A stretch of DNA of 64,000 nucleotides from Climacium dendroides. Taxonomy: Eukaryota; Streptophyta; Bryopsida; Hypnales; Climaciaceae. This document shows, piece by piece, positions 11,541 through 24,207 of this stretch. Position 1 is the first letter of the stretch; each line of letters begins with the position of its first letter. The DNA lies in the NCBI GenBank assembly GCA_950106755.1, contig OX467087.1, forward strand, positions 14,016,047-14,080,046, read 5' to 3'. A program made the translations under genes and the position numbers. The notes beneath the pieces were generated by a model, which made no database searches, was not told the DNA's origin, and worked only from the letters and a program-made list of their open reading frames with translations.

Positions 11541-13909
11541 ATGATGAAGTTCTATTTCACATAAAACACTTTTATTAATGATTCTTGTTGCAATAATAGC
11601 TCCTACTTCAAATATAAGCTCTATTGTATTTGTACTATTATTTGCTCGTAATGCCTTTTAAAAACACCACTTCAAAGAGTCTTGCATGACAGGCTCGAAC
11701 AATTCTCTGCCCAATACTCTTTGTATTATGTCATTCCACTGTTGCTACTACTAATATAGCCATAGGACTCTTGAAAATACATACATATATATAAATTCAA
11801 AAAAACCATATACATAAATTTGTAAAAATCTTCAGATTTGCCACTTAATGTGTTCCCAAACTCAAAATTCTCATTCAACATGACTTTGATTGCTATTTAA
11901 GGACAATTATTGCACTACATTCTTTGTAACACAATGGTTTAATGCTCAAGCAAAATGCTAAAACTATGTTTCCCCCAAAAAATTCCTAAAAACACAAATT
12001 CTTGAAGTGTCAATGCTTCTCTAACTTTGTTCACTTTCACAATACTTCATGATGAATACTAAGGTATGAAAGCCTACTACAGTCTTTTTGTCATCTGAAA
12101 AAAATCCACAAAAAATTAGAATGAAATCAACACAAGTTTATTATCTTCTCACTCTTAATCCTTCAACATTGTGATATCCTCTATATGGACACCAAATATA
12201 CTTCTATTCTTATATATTTTCTATTACAGCTTGCATGATAATTATCCTCATTTGTATATATAATATATCAAGTTCTTGCCCTATCTAATGGTTGGATTCA
12301 ATGTTATTTTATTACTTATTTTTTTGATATTGGAAATCTACAAGTACACAAAGTAGTTCATGTAGTGAAAATTTCATTGATTTATGTTCAAAACAAGGTC
12401 TCCAAAAAAGAGGTGATGCATTTACATGACATAAAATCTTCAAACCAATACCATGTCAACTACACCTTTTTTTACCTCCATTACATGAATTTATATTCAA
12501 AAATAGATAATTCAATGCTTAGGATGGGATTCTAAAGAATTTTTTAAAATCCTCTCTTAAATTGCATAGTAAAATATTTGTGATAGTAATCATAGTATAG
12601 GTCAATCTAAGTATATATATATATATATATATATGGAATCCAAAAATAAAAAATTACAATTTTTATTTTCATACAGAAACTCAATATACCGAACACTCAA
12701 CCTAAGAAGGACTCCACCCAATTAAGCCCTGTGAACACTACAATGTTTAATAGAGAGTTACAAACATTAAATTTTTTTTTCCTAAAAGAATCTCTAATTG
12801 CAGTTATTTTCATTAAATTAGTATACAAATGGGTAAAACTAATATGAAGAATTCTATTTTCTTACATTGCATGACTTCTCTTACATTTGGAAAACACTAA
12901 AAACAATGAGACACATAGTTCTAAAAATCTTAATTCATTTCTTGCATGTGAAGGTATATACTTTACACACCTAAAGAAAGGTCCAATTATGCCATAACTT
13001 TTGTTTAGAGGCATAGACTATTATAAAGACTGTAGTCTCATGTGTCACTGCAATAGTTAGAAAAGAATTAAAAAAATAATTTTAATTTTTGAATTAATTA
13101 CCACTTCCAAATTCAATATTTCTTAATTTATGTAGGAACAAATTGAACCTAATTGGTGAAGTGAAGTTTGGACTTGCATTTATAAAGTCAAAGTCACTAA
13201 TTCACTTTACTATAAAAACTAATTTTATTCAATTTTTTAACTCACAGTAATTTTAAAATCCAATCACTACTACATTGTACGTCCAAATGCCAAAAAAGAA
13301 AGTCCTTGCACCCTTCATTGAGGAAACCTTCAAAAAGATATTCACAACGCCACCCAAATAGTTACAATTTTTTAGACTTCTATATCCAAAACTAATATAA
13401 GAAAAATAACAACCAAGTAAATGTTTACATTATATTAGCGTGCCTTATAATGTTGCTAAAGTTCAAATAAACTATAATTACAATTAATTTTTTATATGAA
13501 TTTCATTGACCCTAAGTGAAAAAGTAATAACTTTGAAACCATACGTTCAAATGCCACAAAAAATGTGTATATCCCTCGTCACAAAAAACTTCATAATACC
13601 ATGGAGAATTTGACCAAAGGTGGCATGGTCTATAATATCCATTATTTAGAATTCCTAAATATCAAGAAATGAATCATCACATTAAAACTATACCACCATA
13701 TGTGCTAATGGCATGCAACAAAATCCATATATACCACCTAGAAAAGATTTCTTTAACAAAATCAACAACACAATCAAGGAATATGCAATCAAAGATATTT
13801 CAATGTAACAAAAAAATCCAACAAACCATACAACCTAACTTATCCCTTCACCCCTAAATAAGTATATACATTGTAAGATAGTCATACAATTTAATCCAAA
13901 AGAAACCAC
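11541..13909. other. AT-rich intergenic sequence with degenerate repeats
   Basis: No gene recognised. An (AT)n run lies at about 12,612-12,634. Two stretches (13,260-13,340 and 13,515-13,600) resemble the arm of the MULE-like element at 4,187. Confidence 0.45.
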
Positions 13910-13911
13910 TC

Positions 13912-14069
13912 TAGGCATTAGTATAAAGAGTGTCTACTTACAATTAATACATGGTGATTACTTGATTGAAAAGTTTTCTACTTCCTGTACATTGGTGTGT
14001 GTTTGGTTGTGGGTGGGTGGGCAATTGATATTCTTTCTTGATAGACCAAGTTAGTATGGTATAACAATA
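13912..14069 (+). repeat. Copia 5' LTR remnant
   Basis: Matches the 3' LTR with scattered substitutions and small indels: ATACATGGTGATT against ATATATGGTGATT, and CCAAGTTAGTAT in both. The sequence before 13,912 is not LTR-like, so the outer part has been lost. Confidence 0.75.
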
Positions 14070-14200
14070 GGTTAATATGGGCTTTTTCATACTATCTTTA
14101 CATTGCGCTTTTCTTTAACTAGTGTCAACAGGTATTTTGTGTTATCACTGATAACTTTATTAAGCAAGTGCAATAGTGTAGTGTCCAATTCTTAATCGTC

Positions 14201-15815
14201 ATGGCTAAAAGTACTCACGAGAAAATAAGATATATATCTTGTTTTAAGGGATTCAACTTTTACCTATGGAAGTTTCAGATTCATACGATTCCTTTGGAAA
14301 AAGATCCCATGGACGTTGTAGATGGCACCGACGCTAAACTTGCAGAAATTACTTTACAAAGGCCAAGTTAGCTTGGAAGAAGTGTAATAATGTTGCTTAT
14401 AGCCTTCTAATTCAAACATTAGATGAACTAATCCTACTTCATATCATGAGTTGTACTACTTCTAAGTAGATCTGGAACACACTTAAACTCTACCATGAGC
14501 AAAATGCTTCTGAAAAAATCTATAGTTTATAGTAAAACTTCTATAATGCATGATGACTAAAGAAACGAGTGTTACTAGTTTTTTTGGTCATCTATAGCCA
14601 ATCGTTACTCAGCTAGAAAGTTGTAGTAACAAAACCTTTAATAAGCAAGTAGTGGTGTCCGAAATCTTGTATAACTTGCCAAACTCATTTGATATGTTTA
14701 TTCCAGCATGGAAGATGCAACTAGATGCCTTAAAAATGCTCACTAACCTCATTCTTCAACTTCTTCAAACTAAGGGCACACTAAAAACTCATATTGATTC
14801 TAGTGTGTCAACAACTGCAATTTATATTGCATCAACTCATAGGAAGAAGCTAATCTACAGTCTAAAAAATGTGCTACCTAATGCAAGGACATCAAAAAGT
14901 ACAAGAACAACTCATGTTGGAAGTGTGGAATTGAGGGTCATTAGAGTTGAGAATGTACTACATTGAATGTAGTTGTCAAGTAGTATTAAAAATCTCAAAC
15001 TGCCAAAAAAGAATAAGGAAATAATCAAGGTTACATGGCCTTTATGACCACCATTGGTTAGAGTAGTTGCAATGCTCTTGAATCAAAGTACTAGTATGTG
15101 AGTAGTGGATGTACAGACCATATGAATGCAACACGCTCTTTCTCTTCTACTTATAAGGATATATCAATGGAACATCATCTAGTCCAAGGTATTGGAGGTG
15201 CAATACTAGAAGCTTCTAGAATTGGTGATATCATAATTAAGATCCAACAAATAGAAGGGGATATATTTGGAATATTAAAAAATGTTGTGCATGTCCTAAA
15301 TCTAGGCTGCAACTTATTCTTCTTACTCATAGCAACTTAGAAGAAACTCTATATGCTTCATATGGATATTGGTTGCAACATGCTTGATGATGGAAAAGTG
15401 GTCATGACCGGTACTATTCACAATCAATTGTATTGTTTGTAGTTCAAAGCAATCCTACCTATGGACATAGTTATTGTAATAATGGCAAGTTCATTCGGCA
15501 TCTTTACCGTTGTTAACAGTTAGTAGTCTCTTGAAGTATAACATCAACGTTTTTTTCATATAAATCATGCAACCATTAAATTAATGGTGGCACCAAAGTT
15601 AGTCAATGGCTTCATCCTCTAGAATAGGAATCACAAATTCTACCCAAGATGTGTATTTGAAAAACAATACAAAAATGTATTTCCACACAACAAGCATAGA
15701 TTACAATCCAAATATTCTAGTGATTTGGTACACACGGATTTATGTGGTCCAATATATGTTGCCTTAGTTGGAGGAGCTTTGTACATATGTTTGTTTAAAA
15801 ATGATCATGTTTGCA
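14201..15815 (+). pseudogene. Copia gag, protease and start of integrase (broken)
   Basis: Gag starts at the ATG at 14,201 with MAKSTHEKIRYISCFKG followed by NFYLWKFQIHTIPLEKDPMD, the usual 'G-x-N-F-x-x-W' opening of copia gag. Gag pieces continue at 14,652-14,966 in another frame. A CCHC zinc knuckle, CWKCGIEGH and then EC, lies at 14,915-14,957 but contains two stops. The aspartic protease begins SSGCTDHMNATRSF at about 15,101, where active copies have DSGC; the catalytic Asp is gone. The GAG-pre-integrase region follows, and the integrase opening DLVHTDLCGP is at about 15,727-15,760. Coding similarity stops near 15,815, where the inserted DNA begins. Confidence 0.75.
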
Positions 15816-17666
15816 CTTAAGACCCAAGGCATTTAGTAGTATCCAACGTCGATTAAGTTTATAAGCCTCGTTGGTATCTATCGCCAGCCCAAAGCCTCAA
15901 ATACAAACACCTCTAAATAATATTGATGACTACTTAGGTACTTGCAATTATCTATGGGCTAAGGGCAACCTGCACCTACATCACCACCAAACCTTATGGT
16001 CTACTGGTCAACATTCCAACCTTATCACAACGAGAAACTAGCACCGCTCACTTGGTGCACACTCAATGGTTTCACTAGTCTTTAACCCGATCTCACCCAC
16101 CACAATACAACTAAAAATTGAAAGGGCTTAGCCACGAACACAAAACATGACAAAGTCCACCACAAGGGAAGGTACGAAGATAAAAACCAATAAATTCACA
16201 TCGGATCCTCTTCCCTAAACAACACTTAAGTAGGAAATAAAAAAAATAGGATGCACTAAATGCATTTACCTGCAAACCTCACCCAAACTCTCCAAATAAA
16301 AAGACACTAGACCTTTCTTCACTCAAACTCTCATAACTTTTACTAAAATGCTCTCAATGTTTCGAAAATTGAGTCTTTACAAAGCTATAAAAAACTACTT
16401 AATGCTTCCAAATCTCAAAAAAAAAGGTAAAAACTACAAGTCACTTGAATCTTTGCTCCTCTTCATTTGAATGGCAACAAACCTTCTTTCACTCAATCGA
16501 TTATAATTTTTCACTCAAAACTTCAAATTGAGCAAGAACGGTCTTTTTGAAAGCACAAGAACTTCATAATCAAACTCTCAAAATTTCATTGAAAAGCTCA
16601 AAATACATCAAAAATTATAATTCCTTGAAATCACGAATCTCTTTTTTCCTTTTTTCCACACACAAATCCAACTAGGCAAAGGAAAAATGGGACCTACCTA
16701 CTAAATAAACCCTAGAATAAGGGGGGCCAACCTATGTACAATCACCATGGGTCTTTAAACTTTTATTGGTCATAGGAAAGTCCTTCTAAAAAGTTTATTT
16801 CATCTCCAAAGGCCAAAACTACCACCAAAATTAAATTTCAGTAGGTAAATATCGTTTAAACCTTTATCCTTCAATTCTAAACATATAAATGAACTATAAA
16901 ATATGAAATGATTACTACACTAAAATAAAAGCCAAATAGAGGTAAAAATTGAAGTCGACAAAAAATACTACTCCATTTGTAAGAACTTCAGAATGCGTCG
17001 AATGATAACAACCACATAATTTGTATATTCGACCTTTGCTAAAGGATTCATTAACCTTTTCAACCAATGTTAATGGCAAGAACTTCCTCTAATTGGCCTA
17101 ACTATGCAATAGTACTACTCTTCATTTAAGCCTTTAAAATTATTTTCAAAAGTCACATCTTGATTGTTTGGTTCAATACAATCGACTTGAAGTAGATTTA
17201 CCAAAGTACGGACATCTTTTTGAAGATTGATGTGCCAACGCTGCTCTATATGAGGTTGCTTCAGTGGTCGAGAAAGTCCACTTTCCTCTCGTGGATGGAC
17301 TTGCTGTGGTATCATTAATATCGATTAGGCTAGTTGATCCAGTAGTTGAGACAAAAAAAGCTTTAGCTCTGCTTCTGATTGAAACTTGGGATCTTGCGGC
17401 TTCATAAAAATCCTTCAGTTTAACATTTGAAAATCAAACTTTGCAATGAATCACAAATTCTATAGAGTATAGATTCAAGAAAACCAACTCAAATTGATGA
17501 AATTAATTCAAGATTGAGCTTTTCATATCATTTTCTATCAGTTATAAGCGTCACCTTAAAGCCACTAAAAGCGTCGTCAACAAGTCTTTTTTTTCTCAAT
17601 CATAAAATTTTATTATAATAATATATTGGTGCAAATTTATATTATGTACAAATTCACAACACGACA
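15816..17666 (-). mobile_element. Element A: left copy of an unrecognised repeat family
   Basis: The right-hand 1.2-1.5 kb is a diverged direct copy of element B (18,782-21,274). Both end in a CAAC(A/C)(T/C)GACA-type terminus, here CAACACGACA at 17,657-17,666. About 260 bp in from that end, on the minus strand, both start a short ORF. Here it runs 17,403 to 17,115 with one stop, carrying SEAELK, RPLKQP, QRWH, LLQV and IEP in the same order as in B. The left boundary is uncertain; no TG-type start was found, so this copy may be truncated where it meets the copia integrase. Confidence 0.6.
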
Positions 17667-18781
17667 ATGCTTATATCTTTTCATTGAGGTATGTGATTAA
17701 ACATTAGATGACACCATTGGATTTGTCTTTCTCTCTTTTATTTCCTCTAAAAAATAGTTTTTTTTTTCGTCACTTTTTTTTACAATCACATTTTTATTTT
17801 TTTTGTAGCCGACCATGAACCGCCTCCCACTTGCTGCAATTCCTTCCAATGCCCCTTTCCGCCGTTTTTAACAAATTTTCAACCTTGCCACTCTCCAATC
17901 TATCACTTTTTGCATGATCGAGGACATCGCCATTCATGGCTTGACTGGCCTCAATGTTTGAGTCATTCAAACATTTTCAGAACACTTCCGTAGCCAACGC
18001 CCTATCAACCTCATGAAAGCCAACCGATGGTAACAGCAACATCACTAATTCCATGAAAATATTGCAAGTCCCATCACTCCATTCTCTTGTAGCTAAAGCC
18101 ATTTGAGTAAAAAGGAGGCGCCATTCTCTAAAGGTAATACCAAGTCGAGGCAAAAGAAAAACGAATGGATACAATATTTGTACCTTATATTACTTGAAGA
18201 ATTCAACCGCCTCGCAAATCATGTATTAAATTTTCCTCACCTATTTCGTAAATTAACCCTTTCCATTCTTGTAGTTCTTGAGTCCATTTTCATAGCCCAT
18301 TCTGTCGATCCCAAAGATAATAATTTGTTAGTTAACAAAATCACAACAAATTGGATCAATCAGTTCATAAATAACCACAACATAGTCTTTCTATTTTAAC
18401 GTGGTCGTTTGATTTATAGCCCTGAAAAGGAGTTTCAAATCAAAATGCAGATTGCCTACCATTTGGAGGTTTTGCAAAGGGGATTTTCATCTAGGGAATT
18501 TAATGAAAATCTTATGGAAAACCTGGATGAAACGCATTTCGTTGTCAATTTTGACAATGGCCGAACTTTAAAGTTTCGGGAAGATACAACTGTCAAATAC
18601 ATTGAAGTTGTATCGGATGAAGAATCCATGACCATGGTGGTTCGCAATTTCTGGAGGTTGTAGTGCCAGTGTGCCACAATACTGACAATAGAAGCTTCTA
18701 TGCTCATTTTCTCAAATGAAAATAGAAGTTATCCTATACGGGGTTAAATTGATAATATTCATGAAGTTTCTTATAGAACGG

Positions 18782-21274
18782 TGTCACGTTGAGAGAGTTT
18801 GTTTCGGGAAATCACAAGGATTCTAATTGCGGCTGAAAATGGTTTAGGAACAGAAGTAGCTTATAGGAAGATGAAGGCTAATGAACTCGTCACTTGCAAA
18901 CTCCCCCTACTAACAACTTTTGTAGAATAAAGTTGGTGAAGATAAGTGAGTTTGTCACCCGTAAATTCATCAATAATATCAAAAAGGTTTGTTGAAATCT
19001 TCAGTTGAATCTTCAAGTCTTCAAGTCTTCAAATTCCTTCCCGTTGGCCTATCCTTTAATGGCTCTATAAAGGTCAAGATTAGGGTAAGTGATAAAAAGC
19101 AAATTCTCAAATGGGTAAAACGGGACGGCTAGACTACAAGCTGAACTGTTTAAAAGATTGACTCCTAAACTTCAAACTCACGGTGATCAAGAAGCGCCTT
19201 TCACTAGTAAGAACAACATAAAAAAATCAACCATGTGAGTGATCAATCCTTTGTCACCACAAACATAAAACGGAGCTAGTATTAAATCACCACATAGTCC
19301 GCAACAAAGTTTATGATATAAAAAAATGAAAAACAATAAGCCTCCCAAATTGGCTTGAAACAAAATAAAGACAACGAGCCTCCAAAGCTGGCTAGGAATA
19401 ACAAACCACAAGCCACAATACACGAATCTTTATGTCTTTATGTCTTCATATCTTTATATCTTCAACTCTTCAAACCTTGAAGTTTTCAAAAAAATTTAAA
19501 AAAACTTGAAACTAAACTTTAGTATAACTGTATTCTTAGATCTACTGTCAAAAATGGCTTCACCCACCAAATGTTAAGTGCAATATCAATTTGAAAAGTT
19601 AATAAGATAATCTAAGACTCCTCAAAATTTCAAATTGAACTAAGATACTGTCCAAAAGTTATAGAGAAGCAAAGTCTCAGTCTTCTCTTTTGAAAGGCAG
19701 CAGACCTCTCCTATCTCAAAACCCTATATCTTCTTCAATTTTTCTTCAAATTACAAGTACAATATCTTCATAGAAAGCTAAACTCACAAATTAACTTCTC
19801 CTCAAATTTCAAGTTGATTTAAGATATTATCCAGAAGTTATAGACAAGTAAAGTCTCGACCTTCTCTTTTGAAAGGCAACAAACCTCTCCTCCTTTAATA
19901 CTCCATAACTCCTTTTATATTTCATCAAATCCTAAGCGTAATAACTTCATAGAAAGTTAACATCATGAAATATTTTTTCTCAAAATTTCACTTAAAGATT
20001 CTTACGTGAACAAAAGTTATGAGCCTCAAAAGTCTCAGTCGCTTAAGTTTGGTAGCCACAAATTCCGTCACCTTTGAACTCTCATAATTTTCTCAATATC
20101 AACTCAAATCAAGCTTGCAAATTCATTTTGGAAAGATAATCTTACAAGAAACAACCCCTCTAAATTTCATTGCAAAATAGTTGGTACAAAAGAAGATATC
20201 ATTCCTTAAAATTCGGGTTCAAACCCTTCTTTTCTCCCACACACCTCATAACCAAAAAAGCACACTTCTTTCACCCAAACACACCTTAAAATAAGGTAGA
20301 AGATATTGACCTACCTTCTAGATTCCTAAGGTAGGAGGAATCCACTCAAGATACATCACATAGGCCTCTTTACCCCTATTGGACCCTAGGAAAATAACCA
20401 AAGATAAATTTTTAGTCATTTTCTAAAGTTAATGAATCCCAAAGGTCTAAACTAGAAAGTATATCATTTCTATTCTCCTATCTTGAAACTTCTAATACAA
20501 AAAAATAACACATAAAATTTAAATTAACTAAAGAACTCCAATTCAAACTAAACAGAGGTAAAAATTGAAGTCGAAGAAAGATACTAATCCATTCATAAAA
20601 ACTTGAGGATGTGCCTAATAGTGTTTACAATGTAATCTATATACTCAGTCTTCATTAACAGATTGATAGAACCCTTCAACTAATGTTGGTGACCACAACT
20701 TCCTTCAATAGGCCTCACCATACAAAGATAATGATCAAGGTTCAAGTCCTCGTAACTCGCTTCAAACATCTCTTCTTGAGTATCAGGTTCAATACGCTCA
20801 ACTTGAAGTAGGATCACCAAAGCACGAGCGTCATTATCAAGATTTCCATGCCAACGCTGTTTAACACGAGGTTGTTTCAGCGGACGAAAAGGTCCAACTT
20901 TATCTCGTGAATGGAATAACAATGGAGTAGAAACCGTTGGCTCTAGAGGTTGGATTGGCAATTGTAATAAAGAAAACTTTAATTCAGCTTCTGTTTCAAT
21001 CTCTGAATCTTGCAACTCCATAAAAAACCTCTAGTTTGACATTGCAAAGTTAAATTTTAAAACTAAATATAAATTCTATAAATCAAGAAAAATACTTCAG
21101 ATTACTGAAATTTGTCAAAGAAGTTTGTCATTTTAACAACTCTATTGGCAACAAGCGTCAGCTTAAAGCCACTCGAAAATGTCATCTTGAAACTTTCTTC
21201 TCTAAATTCTTAAAATCCCTTTAAAATATAAAATAAATATATTTTAAAATAATGTACAAATGTACAACATGACA
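18782..21274 (-). mobile_element. Element B: 2.49-kb insertion of unrecognised family inside the transposase
   Basis: The ends are TGTCACGTTG (18,782) and CAACATGACA (ending 21,274), a TG...CA pair in inverted orientation as in LTRs. Flanking 4-mers ACGG (18,778-18,781) and ATGG (21,275-21,278) look like a target duplication with one transition. Removing the element and one copy restores the transposase reading SYRT-GPKDW exactly, so the boundaries are secure. On the minus strand an ORF of 113 codons (21,021-20,680) contains TEAELKF, RPLKQPRVKQRWHGNL, LLQVERIEPD and YEDLNLDHYL; it matches no family I know. The left half carries degenerate subrepeats of about 190 bp. It may be a solo long LTR or a short non-autonomous retroelement. 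Confidence 0.65.
19560..20240. repeat. Degenerate tandem subrepeats of about 190 bp in element B
   Basis: Blocks starting near 19,590 and 19,789 share CTCCTCAAA.TTTCAA, then CCAAAAGTTATAGA or CCAGAAGTTATAGA, then AGTCTC and CTTCTCTTTTGAAAGGCA. A weaker third block starts near 19,960 and a possible fourth near 20,130. Element A carries similar wording at 16,330-16,620. Confidence 0.6.
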
Positions 21275-21959
21275 ATGGGCCCTAAAGATTGGATGGATCA
21301 AACCATCTTCCCCAAATGTTTTTTGGCCCCCCATGCATATCGAGCCAATCTTTATCAACGCATGAAGATCATATGGCTTGATAATTGTAGCGGCCATACT
21401 ATGACCTCTAGATTGGTTGAACCAAAAATATAGTTTTCAAATTTTTGCCTCCATGTTCTACTCACTTTTGCCAACTAGCAGATACATTTTTAGTTTCGAA
21501 AATTAAAGATGCATGGAGAAGACGGTGGGAAGCCAAGAAAATTGAATTGATACAATAAAATGCTTGGCAAAATGTACCCTGGGCAGATGGACAATGGTCA
21601 GGAAAGTTGACAAATCTTGGAAAACGTTTTTTTTACAATTAGCTGCTAATAGTGTAGAAGATGTTAATCAAGAGGTGGATACTGGCAACATGTCCTTTGC
21701 TAAAAAAACAATGATTTGTTGTGGCTTGACATTAGGACTTGATGGATCCTGGAGTGTAGGACAATTGTTTTTACATCTTCAAGAGAAAATTGCAAAACAT
21801 TTGCAATACTTCCAAGGGCAAGAATTGCCCAATTTCAATAGGGTAGTTTAAAAATCCTTTTTGATATTTTATCCCTATTTTCCTATAATTTTCGGCCTAC
21901 AATTAAGATTATTATGTTGTGTTTTTTATTGTTGCTATATTTAGCAACTTATACATATA

Positions 21960-22135
21960 CTATGAACCATTTCATTTCAACATTTCATTGTCTATTTCAA
22001 CAATTTAGCAATTCAATATTTTATTATTTATTTTAGCATTTTAACATTTTATTGTTTATTTCAACATTTCATTATCTATTTCAACATTTCATTGTCTATT
22101 TCAACATTTCATACATTGTTTTTTTCCCACCATTT
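21960..22135. repeat. Short tandem repeat, about 20-bp unit
   Basis: The phrase CATTTCATTGTCTATTTCAA repeats with variation (for example ATTATCTATTTCAACATTTC) through this interval, just downstream of the DDE transposase stop. Confidence 0.7.
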
Positions 22136-22639
22136 CAACTTCTATATTTTGTTCCCATCTAACACTAAATGCACTCTCATAAAAATGTTGAAATGTCTAA
22201 ATTTTACTATAGAGCTAAAATAGCATAAGAATGGATAAATAATGTTTTAACACTAATCTTGCAAATTACAATTAGTGTAGCCAACACTATTTACTAATTT
22301 TAGTATAGTGACTCCAACAATGTTGTTCCGTCACCACCATATGGTACTAATTGAATAGAGGAATTCAACAACTATGAGTTTGATCAACTCATTGATGAAG
22401 TTTGAGATGCCCAAACATTGGTTGAGGCATCAAAAGCCTTAGCTATTTAGCCAAATGGAATAGTATTCTTACACAATAGTCCCAACATGTCATTTGCCTC
22501 TATTTAGTTAGTTATATCAATGTTTGAAATTGATTTTACACTCCTTGTTGATTTGATACATGTAGCTATTCCAGTAAATGAACCTTGACAAAGGTAGACT
22601 CTAGTTTATTTTGGTGACTAGATTTATTCCGCAAATTGC

Positions 22640-23870
22640 AACTCTTATGCATATATAGCTAAAATGCCTAAGTTGCATGAGGAACCAAAAACCTTTGAGA
22701 AAGTGATGAAATCACTACAAAAGGATGAATGGCTCAAAGCAATGCAAGAGGAATATCAATCACTCATGGAGAATGATACTTGGGTCATTAAATATCTACC
22801 ATCTAGGCAACAAACTGTGAAGAATAAATGGGTGTTTAAGTTGAAACTTGGACCAAATGAAAACGTTGATTGCTACAAAGCTAGGCTCTATGCTAAAGGC
22901 TTCATTCAACATACATGGGACAATTACAAGGAAGCTTATAGTCTTATAGTCATAATGAACTTTATCCAAGCCATTCTTTCCATAGCAACAACTGAAGACT
23001 TAAACATCCAACAATTTGATGTAGAAACAACATTTTTATATGAAGAATTGGATGAAACCATTTACATGCAACAATCTTTAGGCTTCCATGTTCCTAGAGT
23101 AGTTTGTTGATTGAAGAAAACTCTATATGAGTAAAACAATCTTCATGTGTATGGAACAAGAAGTTCGATGCCTTTTTGCAAAGGTATGATTTCATTGTTT
23201 CCGACATTAATTGTTGTGTGTATATCCCAAGCTTATTATCTACAACTGGGTTGATGATGGCATTGTTATTAGCACCTTATATAACTGTATTACCAACATT
23301 ATGAGTTATATGAAAAGAGTGTTCTATATCATTGAAGGTCTTGCTAAAGTTTACGTAGGATTACAAATAACACAAGACTGTAATAGACGTCTCATTCATT
23401 TTGAATGGTGTCAATATCTTAAAAAAGTGCACAAGCGATTTGGCCATGAGTTTTGTAACCTTATAGCAGTTCCAATGGACCCCAATAGCACTATTCAACT
23501 AGTACTTCGTGAGGAACTGAGGCTTCCTCTACCATTGAACTAGCTCAAAATTTTTCCTATAGAAAGCGTGTTGGTTGTCTACAATGGGCTTCCACTGACA
23601 CAAGGTTTGACATAACTTATACTATGAATAATGCAACTAGATGCAATAGTAGTCCCAAGAGCCCTCACATTGGTGCTCTTAAACTCATAATTAAGTATCT
23701 CAAGGGGACAATCAAACACCAAATTATATCATAGTATAAGTTATGTCAAACCTTGTGTCATATGACATGTTATACTAACAAAGCCACTTCTATGATATCG
23801 CTTCATTCGGCTATGTAACTTTGGAAACATGACAATTCCTTCTAATTGAAGCTAAACACTATATTGAGTG
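22640..23870 (+). pseudogene. Copia reverse transcriptase and RNase H (broken)
   Basis: The reverse transcriptase opens in the typical copia way: KTFEKVMKSLQKDEWLKAMQ, NDTWVIKYLPS, KNKWVFKLKLGPNENVDCYK, ARLYAKGFIQ, then QQFDVETTFLYEELDETIYM (22,664-23,107). A stop follows. The active-site region reads NWVDDGIVIS near 23,243; intact copies have YVDD, so both catalytic Asp remain but the aromatic residue differs. DITYTMNNATR, then LKLIIKYLKGTIKHQI at about 23,680 mark the RNase H linker. After that the reading is spoiled by an inverted copy of upstream sequence (23,729-23,760). The end, IEAKHYIEWEYLL, lies at about 23,850. Confidence 0.8.
23596..23760. repeat. Perfect 32-bp inverted repeat in the copia RNase H region
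   Basis: Bases 23,596-23,627 (starting TGACACAAGG) and 23,729-23,760 (ending CCTTGTGTCA) are exact reverse complements with a 101-bp spacer. The left arm reads in frame as part of the protein; the right arm replaces expected coding sequence, so the right arm is the derived copy. Confidence 0.85.
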
Positions 23871-24207
23871 GGAGTATTTGTTGATTCACCTCAGTACTAC
23901 AGAGTGTCCCTATTGGAGTATCACAATACAATAAACAACTCAACACGTGGCTGTATGTGGTGACGTTTTTATACTAACTGGAGCTTATAGGACAATTTAG
24001 CGATAGCTCAAGTAATTACCTCAAAAGGTCCCCTCTTAGGATCAAGAACATGGGGTTTGTAAATGTCATGATTAGCATGGCATGTGAATGAGCATATGTT
24101 CTAAAAAGAGGACAAAACTGTTTCTAAGTTAGGATATCAGTAGTTGTTGTATCTATGTGGTAGTATATTCTCTAACTATAGTGTCTATATATGTAGTAAT
24201 CTCAATA

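Larger units (their letters stand above)
17820..21851 (+). pseudogene. DDE-superfamily transposase gene, split by element B
   Basis: The frames follow a DDE transposase family (pogo/Tc1-like in style) widespread in plants and oomycetes. From the N-terminus: NLMKANRW near 18,010; RQKKNEWIQYLYLILLEEFN at about 18,139; KITTNWINQFINNHNI at about 18,337; SPEKEFQIKMQIAYHLEVLQ near 18,421; and ENLDETHFVVNFDNGRTL at about 18,520, whose Asp is the first catalytic acid. Then comes IEASMLIFSN and EVSYRT, ending at 18,778. The text resumes after element B at 21,279 with PKDWMDQ. It continues with IIWLDNCSGH near 21,375 (second catalytic Asp), SKIKDAWRRRWEAKK, DGQWSGKLTN, LQLAANSVEDVNQEVD and the C-terminal LFLHLQEKIAKHLQYFQG, with a stop at 21,851. 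Stops and frameshifts are scattered throughout. Terminal repeats of this transposon were not identified. Confidence 0.7.

Noticed and set aside
15816..21274. Elements A and B as the two LTRs of one retrotransposon
   Set aside because: B interrupts the transposase at a single codon with its own flanking duplication, and the sequence between A and B continues beyond B as the same gene, so they are separate insertions.
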